Assembly: GCA_030068145.1 (NCBI GenBank)
Contig: JAPJBO010000114.1
Location: 123,501 to 187,500 of the forward strand
DNA: 64,000 bases
Direction: 5' to 3'
DNA from: Diplonema papillatum
Taxonomy: Eukaryota; Euglenozoa; Diplonemea; Diplonemida; Diplonemidae
Shown piece by piece: positions 22,171 to 32,829 of this stretch; position 1 is the stretch's first letter, and each line of letters opens with the position of its first letter. The position numbers and the translations under genes were made by a program. A model generated the notes under the pieces. It saw nothing but the letters and a program-made list of their open reading frames with translations. It searched no databases and was not told where the DNA came from.

Positions 22171-22490
22171 AGGCATGAGGCGATACAATCAGGCATGAGG
22201 CGATACAAACAGGCATGAGGCGATACAAACAGGCATGAGGCGATACAAACAGGCATGAGGCGATACAAACAGGCATGAGGCGATACAAACAGGCATGAGG
22301 CGATACAAACAGGCATGAGGCGATACAAACAGGCATGAGGCGATACAAACAGGCATGAGGCGATACAAACAGGCATGAGGCGATACAAACAGGCATGAGG
22401 CGATACAAACAGGCATGAGGCGATACAAACAGGCATGAGGCGATACAAACAGGCATGAGGCGATACAAACAGGCATGAGGCGATACAAAC
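22171..22490 (+). repeat. 20-bp minisatellite, 16 copies
   Basis: AGGCATGAGGCGATACAAAC repeats 16 times, nearly perfectly (first copy CAATC). The unit has no minus-strand stop in any phase, so all three minus frames stay open as the same 20-residue Cys-rich cycle. This explains the long antisense frames here without a gene. Confidence 0.98.
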
Positions 22491-22716
22491 GCCGCCACAA
22501 CGCGAACAGTGTCGTCCGTTGGCAACATCATGGGCGGTGTCGCATGATGGGGAAAAAACGCATTGTCTTTGTCCCACAGCAGCCGGGCGGCTCGCCGGAT
22601 ATAGTACGACTGGAATGGTATCCCAATCTACGTTCGGAAGATCCATTTGTTCTAGGGTAGGCACAGCCGGCATATTTTTGTTTGTGCGTACGTGTGTAAA
22701 CCCTGTTTTGAGTGAT

Positions 22717-23628
22717 TTAACACAGCACGCTGCCATCCGACACTTTTTGATATAGACAAGCAAGCTTGTTACCATAAAAAAAAAACACAGACCCTTTCCC
22801 GGCCGTCAGGCCGACAGCGAACGAGCCCCTTCCGGGCGTCCCGCCTTTGAAGCCCTTGCCGCCCTTGAAGCCGCCCTTGAAGCCGCCTGTGTACCCCATT
22901 TGCGCGATGGGCTGGAAGGGCATCCGGGCGTACGCCGCGGCCGCCGGCGTCGCGGCGTCCCACTCCGTGTAGTCGCCGAAGTGCTCCTTAAACTGCGCCT
23001 TGGTGTAGATCCGACCGTTGGACCGCGACATCCGCTCCTCACCGGCGTCCCACTCGTGATACCCGTTGTACATCTGCTTGAACTCCTGCTTGTTGTACCG
23101 CCTGCCGTCGGGTGCCTTCCGCCTTTCGTCCCCAGCATAGTTCACGACCACGGGCGCCTGCATCGCGGCGGCTGTCATCGCGCTGTGCCCAGGGGGTCCT
23201 ATATGCTCATAATCGCACAGCTCTCCCTTTTTGCACGCGCCGGCGGCGTAGTACTGGCAGGCCTCGTTCCTCTTGTCCGGGCAGTCTTTGACCTCGTGTC
23301 CGTGCTTTCTGCAGCGCCTGCACGCTGCAGTGCCGTCGCAATCCGCCGCTTTGTGCCCCGCCTGCTGGCACTTTCTGCAGAGAGCGTCCTCGGGGCACTC
23401 CTTGACGAAGTGGCCGAACTTCCCGCAGTTGTAGCACACGACGCCCATCTTCGCGGCGCACTGCGACTCGCGGTGGCCCGCCTGCGCGCACCGCCGGCAC
23501 TTCTGCGGCTCCGTGCACTCCGACGCCTTGTGGCCCTTGTTCCCGCAGTTGTGGCACCGGTCCTTCGACTGGCAGTCCTTCGCAAGGTGGTCCGTCTGCC
23601 CGCAGCTGAAGCATCCGACGACTTGCAT
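22717..23628 (-). CDS. Zinc-knuckle / CCCH RNA-binding protein (CNBP/UMSBP-like)
   Basis: ATG at 23628 (MQVVGCFSCGQTDH). Six CX2CX4HX4C zinc knuckles follow in the first ~120 residues (CFSCGQTDHLAKDC through CRRCRKHGHEVKDC). Next comes one CCCH finger with canonical C-x7-C-x5-C-x3-H spacing (CQYYAAGACKKGELCDYEH). Two copies of an ~20-residue motif then appear (YNKQEFKQMYNGYHEWDA and YTKAQFKEHFGDYTEWDA), and a Gly/Phe/Lys-rich tail (FKGGFKGGKGFKGG). Zinc-knuckle proteins of this kind bind single-stranded nucleic acid and act in translation or replication; the CCCH finger suggests RNA. The last ~30 codons after AVGLTAGKG cross an A-run and may be intronic or UTR, so the true stop is uncertain. 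The gene is intronless over the motifs. Family A sequence lies about 80 bp upstream. Confidence 0.85.
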   Translation of the reverse strand: MQVVGCFSCGQTDHLAKDCQSKDRCHNCGNKGHKASECTEPQKCRRCAQAGHRESQCAAKMGVVCYNCGKFGHFVKECPEDALCRKCQQAGHKAADCDGTAACRRCRKHGHEVKDCPDKRNEACQYYAAGACKKGELCDYEHIGPPGHSAMTAAAMQAPVVVNYAGDERRKAPDGRRYNKQEFKQMYNGYHEWDAGEERMSRSNGRIYTKAQFKEHFGDYTEWDAATPAAAAYARMPFQPIAQMGYTGGFKGGFKGGKGFKGGTPGRGSFAVGLTAGKGSVFFFYGNKLACLYQKVSDGSVLC

Positions 23629-23711
23629 CTTGCCTCTTCCTCCCCCTCCTCTCTCCTTCCCCTTCTAGACCCCCCTTCCGACCCCCTTCCTACTTTCTAG
23701 AGTTGAAGCTC

Positions 23712-23915
23712 GCTTTTTAGAGTTAAAGTTCGCTTGAAATTCCGGGGGTTTAGGGTCTCCGTGTGACCGTTCATGAATGGGTTCTCTTAGAGCAAGAAAG
23801 GGCTATGTGGTTACGGGTTGTATATTTAGTGCACGCTTTCGTTATGGGTTATGGCTAGCCATGTCCGGGACTGTTTGTGACCGACACCAAGTACATTCCT
23901 TCGTGGAGTGTTTTT
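23712..23915 (+). repeat. Family A repeat, full copy
   Basis: Almost identical to 15302-15515, including TTTTTAGAGTTAAAGTTCGC and GACCGACACCAAGTACATTC. Confidence 0.9.
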
Positions 23916-23949
23916 AGACTGCTTTCTTGAGCCAAGTCACATACACCCC

Positions 23950-24860
23950 TTCTGAAAGCGACCCGAGCTTTATTATGCGGTCATTGCATTCGATTGCGCG
24001 GTGCGGGACGTGCAAGACGATCGCGGAATGCTGCAGGAACTCACACCACGGGTGCCTGCGGCACGACATCTCTTACAACAAAGGGATGCGTAGTTTTGAT
24101 TTATCGTTTTTTGCGTTTCGCTGTCGACAACATTGTATACTCTCAGCGTCTTTTCATGCCCTTTAGAGACGGTATTTTGGGGTTTCTTTCTTTGCCATGG
24201 ACTTTCTGGGCTTTATGGGACGAAGAGATACTCGGCCATGTCATGTGCCAAATGACGTACAGAGACGTGCACTCCCATAAGGTATCCTCGACGAAGAAAG
24301 GTGGCACGAAAAAACAGCCCGAGACCGACGAGCCATGAAGGTAACAAGCGCCAGAATCATGACACGGTGCGCTCTAAGAGGTAGTCACGACACGGGTTTG
24401 CAGATTATCGCCACAGAGTCCCAGACTGCGTTCGACTCTCGATTCGACGATGATTGGCTTGCTGAACATTCTCGATCGAGTCGATCCGGCTTGAATGAGA
24501 ATGTGGCAGCGCAAAGATCACCTACTCGATTGATGCTCTAGCAGGAACTCACACCACGGGTGCCTGCAGCACGACATGCCGACGTGCGAAGACTGCAGGG
24601 AAGCGGCGGATGGTGAGTCAATCACACTCTAAATCGAAGCACACGCCATCATCGAAGACAGAGACGTGCACTCCGCGGCGGGCAGAGGTGCAAGATAAGG
24701 TACCAGCGACGAAGAAAGGTGGCACGAAACGACCGCCCGAGACCGACGAGCCATGAAGGTAACAAGCGCCGGAAACATGACACGGTGCGCTCTGAGGGGT
24801 AGTCACGAAAGAGAGCAGGTACAGACTATCGCCACAGATTCTTTGCATTCAAGTCCCAGA
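23950..24860 (+). pseudogene. Degenerate Cys/His-rich coding repeat, two partial copies
   Basis: The first copy reads CGTCKTIAECCRNSHHGCLR, the second (24540-24610) RNSHHGCLQHDMPTCEDCRE. Each is followed by related DNA (CAGAGACGTGCACTCC, ACGAAGAAAGGTGGCACGAA, CCCGAGACCGACGAGCCATG). A third copy is at 39960-40560. Multiple stops and frame changes show decay. The Cys/His spacing suggests a zinc-binding protein of a multicopy, possibly mobile, family. No known family was assigned. Confidence 0.5.
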
Positions 24861-24940
24861 CTCCTACATCCCATCAGCAGTCTATCTAGCGCTCGATGAG
24901 ACGATGAGATACTGCCACTACAGCAGATACGATACACACA

Positions 24941-25245
24941 CAAACATACTATACCTTAAAGGAACCTTTACGACTATGGTCACCCGGAGACTACAAAAAC
25001 CCCGGATCCCTAGGCGAACTTGCACTCCAAAACGTGTACTTGTGTGTATCTTTGTTGCCTATTGCCGACTATTCGACTTATTTAGCGCGCGCAAACATAC
25101 TATACCTTAAAGGAACCTTTACGACTATGGTCACCCGGAGACTACAAAAACCCCGGATCCCTAGGCGAACTTGCACTCCAAAACGTGTACTTGTGTGTGT
25201 ATCTTTGTTGCCTATTGCCGACTATTCGACTTATTTAGCGCGCGC
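24941..25245 (-). repeat. 151-bp tandem duplication containing minus-strand family A cores
   Basis: CAAACATACTATACCTTAAA occurs at 24941 and 25092. Within each copy GGTCACCCGGAGACTACAAA and CCCCGGATCCCTAGGCGAAC are the reverse complement of the family A core. These are the only minus-oriented A/C copies seen. Confidence 0.85.
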
Positions 25246-25336
25246 TCTTATTTCATATGTGCTTTGCCAATCCATGGCTCTTGTGACCGACACCGAGTTC
25301 ACGTTCGCGAGGAAAGCGATCTCGGTTTTTGGTCAC

Positions 25337-25457
25337 TGCTGCCCACTTGTATTTACCCTCTGTGTATGCAGGTAAGGAATTCTGATCAACCACCAAAACA
25401 CGCTGTCTACGTCTTTTTAGCCTGCACAATACAACCCGCAAGATTGTTAGTACTAAA
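25337..25457 (+). repeat. Family E repeat
   Basis: CCACTTGTATTTACCC, GCAGGTAAGGAATTCTGATC, ACGTCTTTTTAGCCTGCAC, TTGTTAGTACTA plus A-run. It keeps both splice-like edges. Confidence 0.85.
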
Positions 25458-25683
25458 AAAAAGGAGCGAGACATAAACGAACCTCCGAACGCAAAGCGAA
25501 TGCATTTATTTTCCTGTCAAAAGCGAAAAAAAGACATTTTCCTATGCTTTTTCTTGGTTTTCGACCCTCCTCTTGCTTTTTTCCTCCCCCCTCCTACGAC
25601 GCGCAGGGTACTCTGTAGGATTTTTCGCAGATCCGGTCGCCAAAGAGGCGTGGTCCTTTGCACAGTCGGGGTAATCTCTGTTT

Positions 25684-25760
25684 GTAGCGTTATTTGTGGA
25701 TTAGAAGGTCGGTATTTTAAAGTCGCCGGTTGACCGTAGAGGCTTGAGTATGGCGGGGGG
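25684..25760 (+). repeat. Family C repeat
   Basis: TAGCGTTATTTGTGGATTAG, AAGGTCGGTATTTTAAAGTC, GCCGGTTGACCGTAGAGGC. Nearly identical pieces are at 42150 and 44590. Confidence 0.85.
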
Positions 25761-25804
25761 TTGAGAAAAGTGAGAGGGTGCAGCACTTTTTTCGTAGTAA
25801 CAAT

Positions 25805-25920
25805 TTATTGTAAACACGAAAGAGAACGCTGGCAGCGTGTTTGGGAGAAGATTAGCCTACCGATCATATTCACTCACTATCACTCACTAACAGGCTAATC
25901 CTCCCCCGGCACGTACAAAC
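25805..25920 (-). repeat. Family L hairpin repeat, copy 3
   Basis: Arms GGGAGAAGATTAGCC (25843-25857) and GGCTAATCCTCCCCC (25893-25907). The loop holds CACTCACTATCACTCACTAA. Confidence 0.8.
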
Positions 25921-25999
25921 AAACACACGCCTAGTCTTTTTAGAGTGAAAGTTTTGATAGGTGCGAAACAATACTCCGCTGCCAACCGGCTCTGCTTGA

Positions 26000-26297
26000 T
26001 AGCGTTTTTGAGGTTTAGAGGTCCGGTGTTTTAGAGTCTCCGGCTGACCATTGAGGCCCGGTGACTTCGGTGCCAGGAACCCTTGCCCTTGGATGGTTGT
26101 CACGGAAGGGGGAACCTTTTCCAGTGAAAAAGACAGGCGCTTCGTTTTGTTTGTGCGTGCCGGGTTGATCGTTTTCCCACTTGTATTTACCCTGTGTATG
26201 TTCAGGTAGGGAATTCTGATCAGCCACCTAAACACGCTGCCTATATCTTTTTAGTCTGCACAGTACATCGAAGGGCAAGATGTTGCTAGTACTAAAA
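26000..26297 (+). repeat. Family C core followed by a family E copy
   Basis: C core at 26005-26060 (GTGTTTTAGAGTCTCCGGCT). E copy at about 26150-26297 (GGTTGATCGTTTTCCCACTT, TTCAGGTAGGGAATTCTGAT, ATATCTTTTTAGTCTGCAC). Confidence 0.75.
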
Positions 26298-26876
26298 AAA
26301 GCAACACACGGTGGTGCAAGCGAAGAGGGTGGGACCCTGCGAGAAGCCTTGTTTCCGCAGTTTGCACGGCCGGCACTGCCATAGCTACCTTCCACCAACA
26401 CCCGACTCAATATTCTTCCTTATACCGCTGACCGGATCCTCAAGAATCCCTACATATTCCCCAGGGCGACAGCTTTTGTGTCAAACTAGCCCCACCCAGG
26501 GGGGGATTGCTTGCTCCTTCGCGGCAAGTTCTCTACCGCGAAGGAGTTGCTTGGTCTGTTTTTCGTTTGTTGTTGTTGTTTGTTTTTCCTCGTTGCCTTC
26601 TTTCAGGGCATTAGCTACACATTTCTTGGGCGCTGCCAGATTCGGACCGACCCGCGGCGTGAGATTCTGCAGGAGTTTTTCGTGTTTCGGGGACGTATAA
26701 AAATGGGGACACGGGGGTCGTCAGTCCATTGTGGACTTGCGCCACCCAGTCGCGGAACTTGCCAAACTCGCAGTGGGTGCAGCTTTCGCATGTCCGTTGT
26801 CCACAATTCTTTTTGAACGGCATCCTTTTCACAGGGTTGGATGAAGGGCTCGTTGTTCAGCCTCGGCCCGTCGTAC
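26298..26876. other. No confirmed gene
   Basis: Both strands have short frames. A minus frame has a Cys cluster (CGQRTCESCTHC) at about 26770-26830 but no boundaries. A GTTGTTGTTGTTTG tract lies near 26567. Confidence 0.35.
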
Positions 26877-27176
26877 CAAAAATACTCGACGTAGCTGCTT
26901 CGACTCCGAATGGAAGGGGGGAAATATAGAGGTAAGGGGCAAATACAATACAAACACAATCTGATTTGTTCTTCGCTTACACCACCGTGTGTTGTTTTCT
27001 CACTCAGGACTTTTGACCTGCTGTGTTTGTGTGATTTGTCGTGTAGGGGTAGACCCGCATGACGTCACGTCCGTTCAACACGTGGTTCGGTAGTTACAGC
27101 ACTTTGGATCCCTTCTGTTCTTTGTCGGGCAGCATCGTCGAGCATTTCCTTTCAAGCTGGCGCTTATGTAAAAAAA
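26877..27176 (+). mobile_element. Family B SINE-like unit, best full-length copy
   Basis: Starts AAAATACTCGACGTAGCTGC, ends GGCGCTTATGTAAAAAAA. About 300 bp, no coding frame; used here as the family reference. Confidence 0.8.
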
Positions 27177-27295
27177 TTCGGACCACCGCGGTCCGAATCT
27201 GGTGACGAGTAGCTAATCCTCCTGCTTCTAGACTGTTTCTTGTAGTAAGCGGTCGGTTTTTTGAAGTCTCCGTTTGACTTGTGAGGCGGGGGAGG

Positions 27296-27400
27296 AAAAC
27301 TTAGTTTAATGTTTAGGCAGGACACTGCCTCTCATGCATGTTTGATGCTAGCATCAAGTCTTCTTCGAAGAGAGTGTAAAGTAGAAAAGGGAAGAGGAAA
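27296..27400 (+). repeat. Family D multi-hairpin repeat, reference copy
   Basis: After TTAGTTTAATGTTT come AGGCAG-GACA-CTGCCT (27315-27330), TTGATGC-TA-GCATCAA (27342-27357) and the palindrome TCTTCGAAGA (27362-27371). A C-type core (GAAGTCTCCGTTTGACTTGT) lies immediately upstream at 27255. Confidence 0.85.
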
Positions 27401-28291
27401 AGGGTAAAGGGGTCACGGGGAGGGGGGGGTTTTCCTTTTGTGCTGTTAGAGCAGGGTCTGGGCAGTGTGTTTGGCTTCTTTTTTTTTTTTTTCTTTCTTT
27501 TTTTCTTGAATCTTCTCTTTCCCCCCCCTTTTGCTTCTTTTGCTTTAGATTCGGGGGCGGTTGTGAGGATTTTGATGGCTTGGCTGTGCTGAGCGCGGTC
27601 GACGACGGGGAGTAGTTGAGCCTGAGTTGAGCCGGCCCACCCTCCATCTATGCCCGAAAACTGCAGCGCATTGGTAGTCACCTAATGACTAACGCGGGCC
27701 ATCACGACATGACAGATATTCTGCCTTCTAACCTCAACTGCCGCTGTCTATCACGGTGTGCCCCGTAACACCACGCATGGCTCTGTATTTTTCACGGTAC
27801 ATCACGGGTTTTCGTCTTCTTGTTGCGTTAGTGGGGAGTCATTTGCATGCAAATGAGTACCACACTATGCTAGCTTTTCGCTACGTGACGCAGAAGGGTC
27901 ACTTTTGCCGCGCTTTCGTCGTGGTGCAACCCTTTTTCGGTTGCGACTGTCCTTGGAAGATACTGACTAGTTTCGTATTCTGACAAGGATTAGAGAGAGA
28001 GCGAGAGAGAGAGAGAGACGAGTTAGCGTGCAGGGACCATCTCTCCGGGGAGTATCCGGTCACCACTACACGACTACAATACATAATGAATAGGACATTA
28101 CGGTCTTTCAGAAGGGGGCGGGCCGGCTTGGTTTGAGCTCTCGACAGCCCTGTTTCACCTGTGTTTCGTGCGAGCCGCACAGCACATTTCACATTTCCTC
28201 CTTTTCGAGACTTGCAACCGGCTGACCTCAAGTACACTCTACTAAGCAACCTATCTATATATAAAAAAAAGAGAGGCACGCGCTCCGCTTT
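27401..28291. other. No gene recognised
   Basis: Poly-T near 27478-27492; GA microsatellite at 27990-28018 followed by GTGCAGGGACCATCTCTCCG, also seen at 4151. No supported frame. Confidence 0.4.
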
Positions 28292-28432
28292 GTTGATCGG
28301 TTCCCCACTTGTATAATATGATTACCCTGCCTCAATTCGGGTTGGGAATTCTGATCAACCCCGAACAGACCACCATGCTGCCTGCGTCTTTTTTTGGCCC
28401 GCAGGATTGAAGGGCAACCCGCAAATGATTTC
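28292..28432 (+). repeat. Family E repeat, diverged
   Basis: GTTGATCGGTTCCCCACTTG, GGGAATTCTGATCAACC, then TGAAGGGCAACCCGCAA. The GTAAGG and TTTTTAG edges are lost. Confidence 0.7.
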
Positions 28433-28722
28433 AGGGGCGTTAGTCCGCCCTAGAAGTCGTTGAACTCCGACTACGCTCGTGTTGTGTTGCAGGTCTGGTC
28501 AGCGATATCCTCCACAATTTCGCCCTCGAGTGAAAAAGAAAAAGGAGAGGGGGTGGGGATGGGAGGGGAGGGGGGGGGGTGCGAAAAGAAACGAAGAAAA
28601 GGAAAACCCTACATTGAAAAGGAGGGGGCAAAACGGCTAGGTGGGAGGGGGGATTGTATCGCGTGTGCACACAGCGAACACAGCGACCTCGGCTGCAGCA
28701 GATGGAGTGACAAAATGCGTAT

Positions 28723-28930
28723 CATGCAGGGTCAAAACCTTGTGTCTTTTTGGTAATGGCCACCAATTCTTTTCCGGAAAAAAACTGGGTTTTTTAAATT
28801 TTAAAATTTTGGAACAAACACTGTAGTAACTTTTGATGAAGTTGAGCAATTTTTTTTCCAAAAAAAAAAATTGGGGGGCATCGGCCCCGCGGCAGCGTTT
28901 AAAAAAGACGCAAGGTTTTGACCCTGCATG
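28723..28930 (+). mobile_element. MITE with 29-bp inverted repeats and GTAT target duplication
   Basis: Left end CATGCAGGGTCAAAACCTTG (28723 on, continuing TGTCTTTTT); the right end is its reverse complement with one mismatch (AAAAAGACGCAAGG...CCCTGCATG, to 28930). GTAT flanks both sides (28719-28722, 28931-28934). The 208-bp element is non-coding with an AT-rich interior. Confidence 0.8.
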
Positions 28931-29079
28931 GTATCCACTCCGGCGGGGGAAAAAGGGGGATCGTCAGAAACCAACTACTGTGTGTGAGTGGCCCCAAAAC
29001 GCTCCGAAAATCCGGAAAAGGTGGGCGGATGCTCGTTTTAGGCCCAGAAAATTGGCCGCGGAATGCGATGACAAGGAAG

Positions 29080-29330
29080 CTGAAGTATGGCAAAAAAGTA
29101 TGGTAAAAAAATAAAGTGGTGTCACCTGAGGGGGTAATCTCAGGGCCGCCCACGGAATAAAGCCGTTACGCATTGGGAGCTTTCAAGTACACGGACATGC
29201 ACGCCGTTAAGCAGCGGCTGCCGGCTTATCCCAGGACACCTTCTATATGTAGGTATCACGAACTACTTTCTACGTTATAGAAAGAGTAGCGTTGGCACTC
29301 TTACAGGTTCATTCCCTCGTAGCTCGCCGG
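29080..29330 (+). mobile_element. Family I element, copy 1
   Basis: GAAGTATGG, GTGTCACCTGAGGGGGTAAT, CTCAGGGCCGCCCACG, CCGTTAAGCAGCGGCTGCCG and GTAGCGTTGGCACTCTTACA are shared in order with 43321-43604. No reading frame. Confidence 0.7.
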
Positions 29331-30270
29331 GAACGGGCATTCCTGTGAAACTGGATATGCTGCCGGTTCAGGTTTGGGTTTTGGGAGCCTTGCCTCATGT
29401 TGAATTCACCTCCGCAGTGCAATTCCCTCTGGAAATCCTGCAGGAACCAAAAAATAAACGGCCACGAAACAAGCCCGATCATGTCCCAATTGCGGCAACC
29501 ACCAACCGTGGACGCCGTGTGACACATGCGGTGGGACGTAAAGGGGAGGGGTAGAGAGGCTCGTTGGGGCAACTTCTTCACCACCGCCCTCCGGAATGGT
29601 CACCAGCCCCGACATTATAACACCGAGGGGGGGCCATTGGTCTTCGTATGTGTTTTTGAAAATAAGAAAGGTTGGGGGGTGCTGTTGTTGCTGTTGCTGT
29701 TGCTGTTGCTCCTGTTGTTGCTGTTGTTGTTGTTGTTGTCGTTGTTGGAATTGGTGCTGAGAACAGTGTTCTTTCAGAGTGCTTGGAGGTAAGGGCCGGG
29801 GAAGGAAGATTGGTTTTGTGATAGACGATTTGGCATAGCGAAAGGAAGACCGCGCGCTGTCACTCCTGACGCTGACGATCTAATGGGCTCGTTGAGCTAG
29901 GTGGAAGAAAGGGGGTTTTGGCAGAGCCCTGCCTCGCATGGACAGCGTCAAATCTTCTTCGGGGAAGTGCGTAGGTTTGTACTTTTGTTAGAGTGAGAGT
30001 TGCTTTTTGTTTGGGGTGAGAAGAGGGAGACAAGACCCCGCAAATAAGGAAGGAGCCACGGGATTGAAGGCGGGGAAGGTTTGCGTGCAAACGCGGCGTG
30101 TCTCGGGCGGCCTTGGAGCTACCGAAGGTTATCTTGCGCGACTCGGATGCTTTTTGTGTTGCCGGCAATCAACCGGGGTTGCTTTTTTTTTTGTATTGGC
30201 CAGTGCTCCCGCTAACCTCACTTTTTGTGAGGAACCCCAAAAACCTGGGTAAGGCTTTTTTTTTCTCCCC
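29331..30270. other. No gene; CTG/TTG tract
   Basis: A CTGTTG-type triplet tract lies at 29681-29752. A diverged piece of family D (GGCAG AGCC CTGCC) is at about 29923-29940. No supported gene. Confidence 0.4.
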
Positions 30271-31760
30271 GACACCGGGGAATGACGCCCCATTCTGCCC
30301 CCAACCGAGACAAGCCTTCCGGGAACGCTCCTTCAGGAGCCGCCAAGCCCCATCAGGGGCTACGTGGGCGTTAAGCGCGGAAACTCGCTTTTCGAAAAAA
30401 CTCCGATTTCCATTTGCGTGCCTCCGATGACTTTCGGCGGATGGATTGTCCGTACATACGCGATGCGTTGAGCGGGTGTCTTTCGACGTTCCTTTCGTGT
30501 GCTTGTGACGTTACTCGACGCATCCCCCACCCCCCGCCCGTGACGGTGGTACCGTATGTGTGATCTTTGAAAATTTGGTCACAGAGAACGATGAGTACGC
30601 GCAAAGCGGTTGGCTATGGCTACTCGTTTGTGAACAACGCGATCGTCAAAGAGCGCGCGGGTACAGCGCTTGGGATCCCTTCGGTTCTTTGTCTGGCAGC
30701 TTCGTCGAGCGTTTCCTCCAAAAGCTGGCGCTTGTCACGCGGCTTGTGGATCGATTTTTGTTGTTGACAAACTGCATTTGTTACACACAAAGAAAACGGG
30801 GAACCTCTTAATCAACTCGACACCGGGGAATGACGCCCCATTCTGCCCCCAACCGAGACAAGCCTTCCGGGAACGCTCCTTCAGGAGCCGCCAAGCCCCA
30901 TCAGGGGCTACGTGGGCGTTAAGCGCGGAAACTCGCTTTTCGAAAAAACTCCGATTTCCATTTGCGTGCCTCCGATGACTTTCGGCGGATGGATTGTCCG
31001 TACATACGCGATGCGTTGAGCGGGTGTCTTTCGACGTTCCTTTCGTGTGCTTGTGACGTTACTCGACGCATCCCCCACCCCCCGCCCGTGACGGTGGTAC
31101 CGTATGTGTGATCTTTGAAAATTTGGTCACAGAGAACGATGAGTACGCGCAAAGCGGTTGGCTATGGCTACTCGTTTGTGAACAACGCGATCGTCAAAGA
31201 GCGCGCGGGTACAGCGCTTGGGATCCCTTCGGTTCTTTGTCTGGCAGCTTCGTCGAGCGTTTCCTCCAAAAGCTGGCGCTTGTCACGCGGCTTGTGGATC
31301 GATTTTTGTTGTTGACAAACTGCATTTGTTAGACACAAAAGAAAACGGGGAACCCCGGCCTCTTAATCAACTCGACACCGGGGAATGACGCCCCATTCTG
31401 CCCCCAACCGAGACAAGCCTTCCGGGAACGCTCCTTCAGGAGCCGCCAAGCCCCATCAGGGGCTACGTGGGCGTTAAGCGCGGAAATTCGCTTTTCGAAA
31501 AAACTCCGATTTCCATTTGCGTGCCTCCGATGACTTTCGGCGGATGGATTGTCCTTACATACGCGATGCGTTGAGCGGGTGTCTTTCGACGTTCCTTTTG
31601 TGTGCTTGTCTCGTTACTCGACGCATCCCCCACCCCCCGCCCGTGACGGTGGTACCGTATGTGTGATCTTTGAAAATTTGGTCACAGAGAACGATGAGTA
31701 CGCGCTAAGCGGTTGGCTACGGCTACTCGTTGTGAACAACGCGATCGTCAAAGAGCGCGC
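30271..31760 (+). repeat. ~548-bp tandem repeat, 2.7 copies
   Basis: GACACCGGGGAATGACGCCC occurs at 30271, 30819 and 31374 (periods 548 and 555). The first two copies are nearly identical; the third carries several substitutions and ends at AAGAGCGCGC. Each unit holds GCTCC-TTCA-GGAGC and AGCCCC-ATCA-GGGGCT hairpins and a family B-like 3' part (CTTGGGATCCCTTCGGTTCT). Repeated minus and plus frames of 60-100 codons are identical between copies but have no family resemblance. Confidence 0.95.
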
Positions 31761-31899
31761 ATGAGGTAAAAGTGGTCTCCTTCAGCAGCCCACTCTCTCT
31801 TTGCTTTTTTTTGTTCAGCGTATTTTGCTTGAGCAATGCATGCTGGGGTTGCAGCTGGGGGTAAAAACCTCCAAGAGAAAAAGAAAAGTTGCGTTGGCT

Positions 31900-32040
31900 C
31901 GATTCCCCGCTTAATTTCCCCCATGTTCCATTTCCAGGTTCGGAAGTCTGATCAACCTCCAAAACACGCTTGTCTACGTCTTTTTGCCTTCACAATAAAT
32001 TGTGAGGGGCCGCAAGATTGTTAGTACCAAAAAAAAAAAA
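31900..32040 (+). repeat. Family E repeat, diverged
   Basis: TCTGATCAACCTCCAAAACA, ACGTCTTTTTGCCTTCACAA, TTGTTAGTACC followed by a long A-run. The acceptor AG is lost. Confidence 0.7.
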
Positions 32041-32829
32041 AAAAAAGAGGGGACCTTTTGTCGAATGATGGATGGTGTCTTTCGACCGTTTGCTTGTGGG
32101 ATTTTTCTTCTTTTTGGTTACCCGAAATCCGGCCACCGACAACCGGCCAGCATAGTACTCCGGCTATACGAGCGAGTTGCGTTTTGTTTTCGGGGGGAGA
32201 AGGCCCCTGACGTTCACGTTAGACCAGGAAATCCAACAAGGAAGTCAAACAAGATCTCTCGATGAGCCGGGAAAAGACGCGCCGGCCCGGGGGAGGGAGA
32301 GCCGAAAATCTGATTTGTTACGCAAGCGAATTCGGGGGATGCCGCACGGCGCCGGGTTGTCATGAGCTCTTCACATGCAGCGTGTGGCAGAACACGTGAG
32401 TAGACGTAACCATGTGAACACGTATGTAAGTTCATGGGAAGTTAAGTGTTCTGCTGTGGATCCACCACCATATTTCTGCTTTAACCCCTTACGGACGGAG
32501 GGGGGGGGGGTTAATTTTGGGAAAATGTACTTTTTCGGGAACTTCGGGCCGCAGTCAAAAATGGGTCGCAAACGGAGAGAATGCGGGCCTAGTGGTGCAT
32601 TTTAATGATTTCGCAGCTGATCTTTCAAATGCGCACCTCAGAATCGAACGCGTACACATGCAGAGTGACACAGGAGACACATGGTCACAGGAGACACCTG
32701 GTCGGAAAAACCAGCACAAAATATCCGAACAACACCTAGAATTGTTGTCCAATAATAACCGACAAACCCCTACAACAAAAATATTCAGGCCAAAACACAA
32801 TTGATGAACAGAACTACTAAAAATGGTGA

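Noticed and set aside
22050-22775. 241-residue Cys-rich minus-strand protein
   Set aside because: Explained by the 20-bp minisatellite lacking stops in any phase; the flanking codons show no domain.
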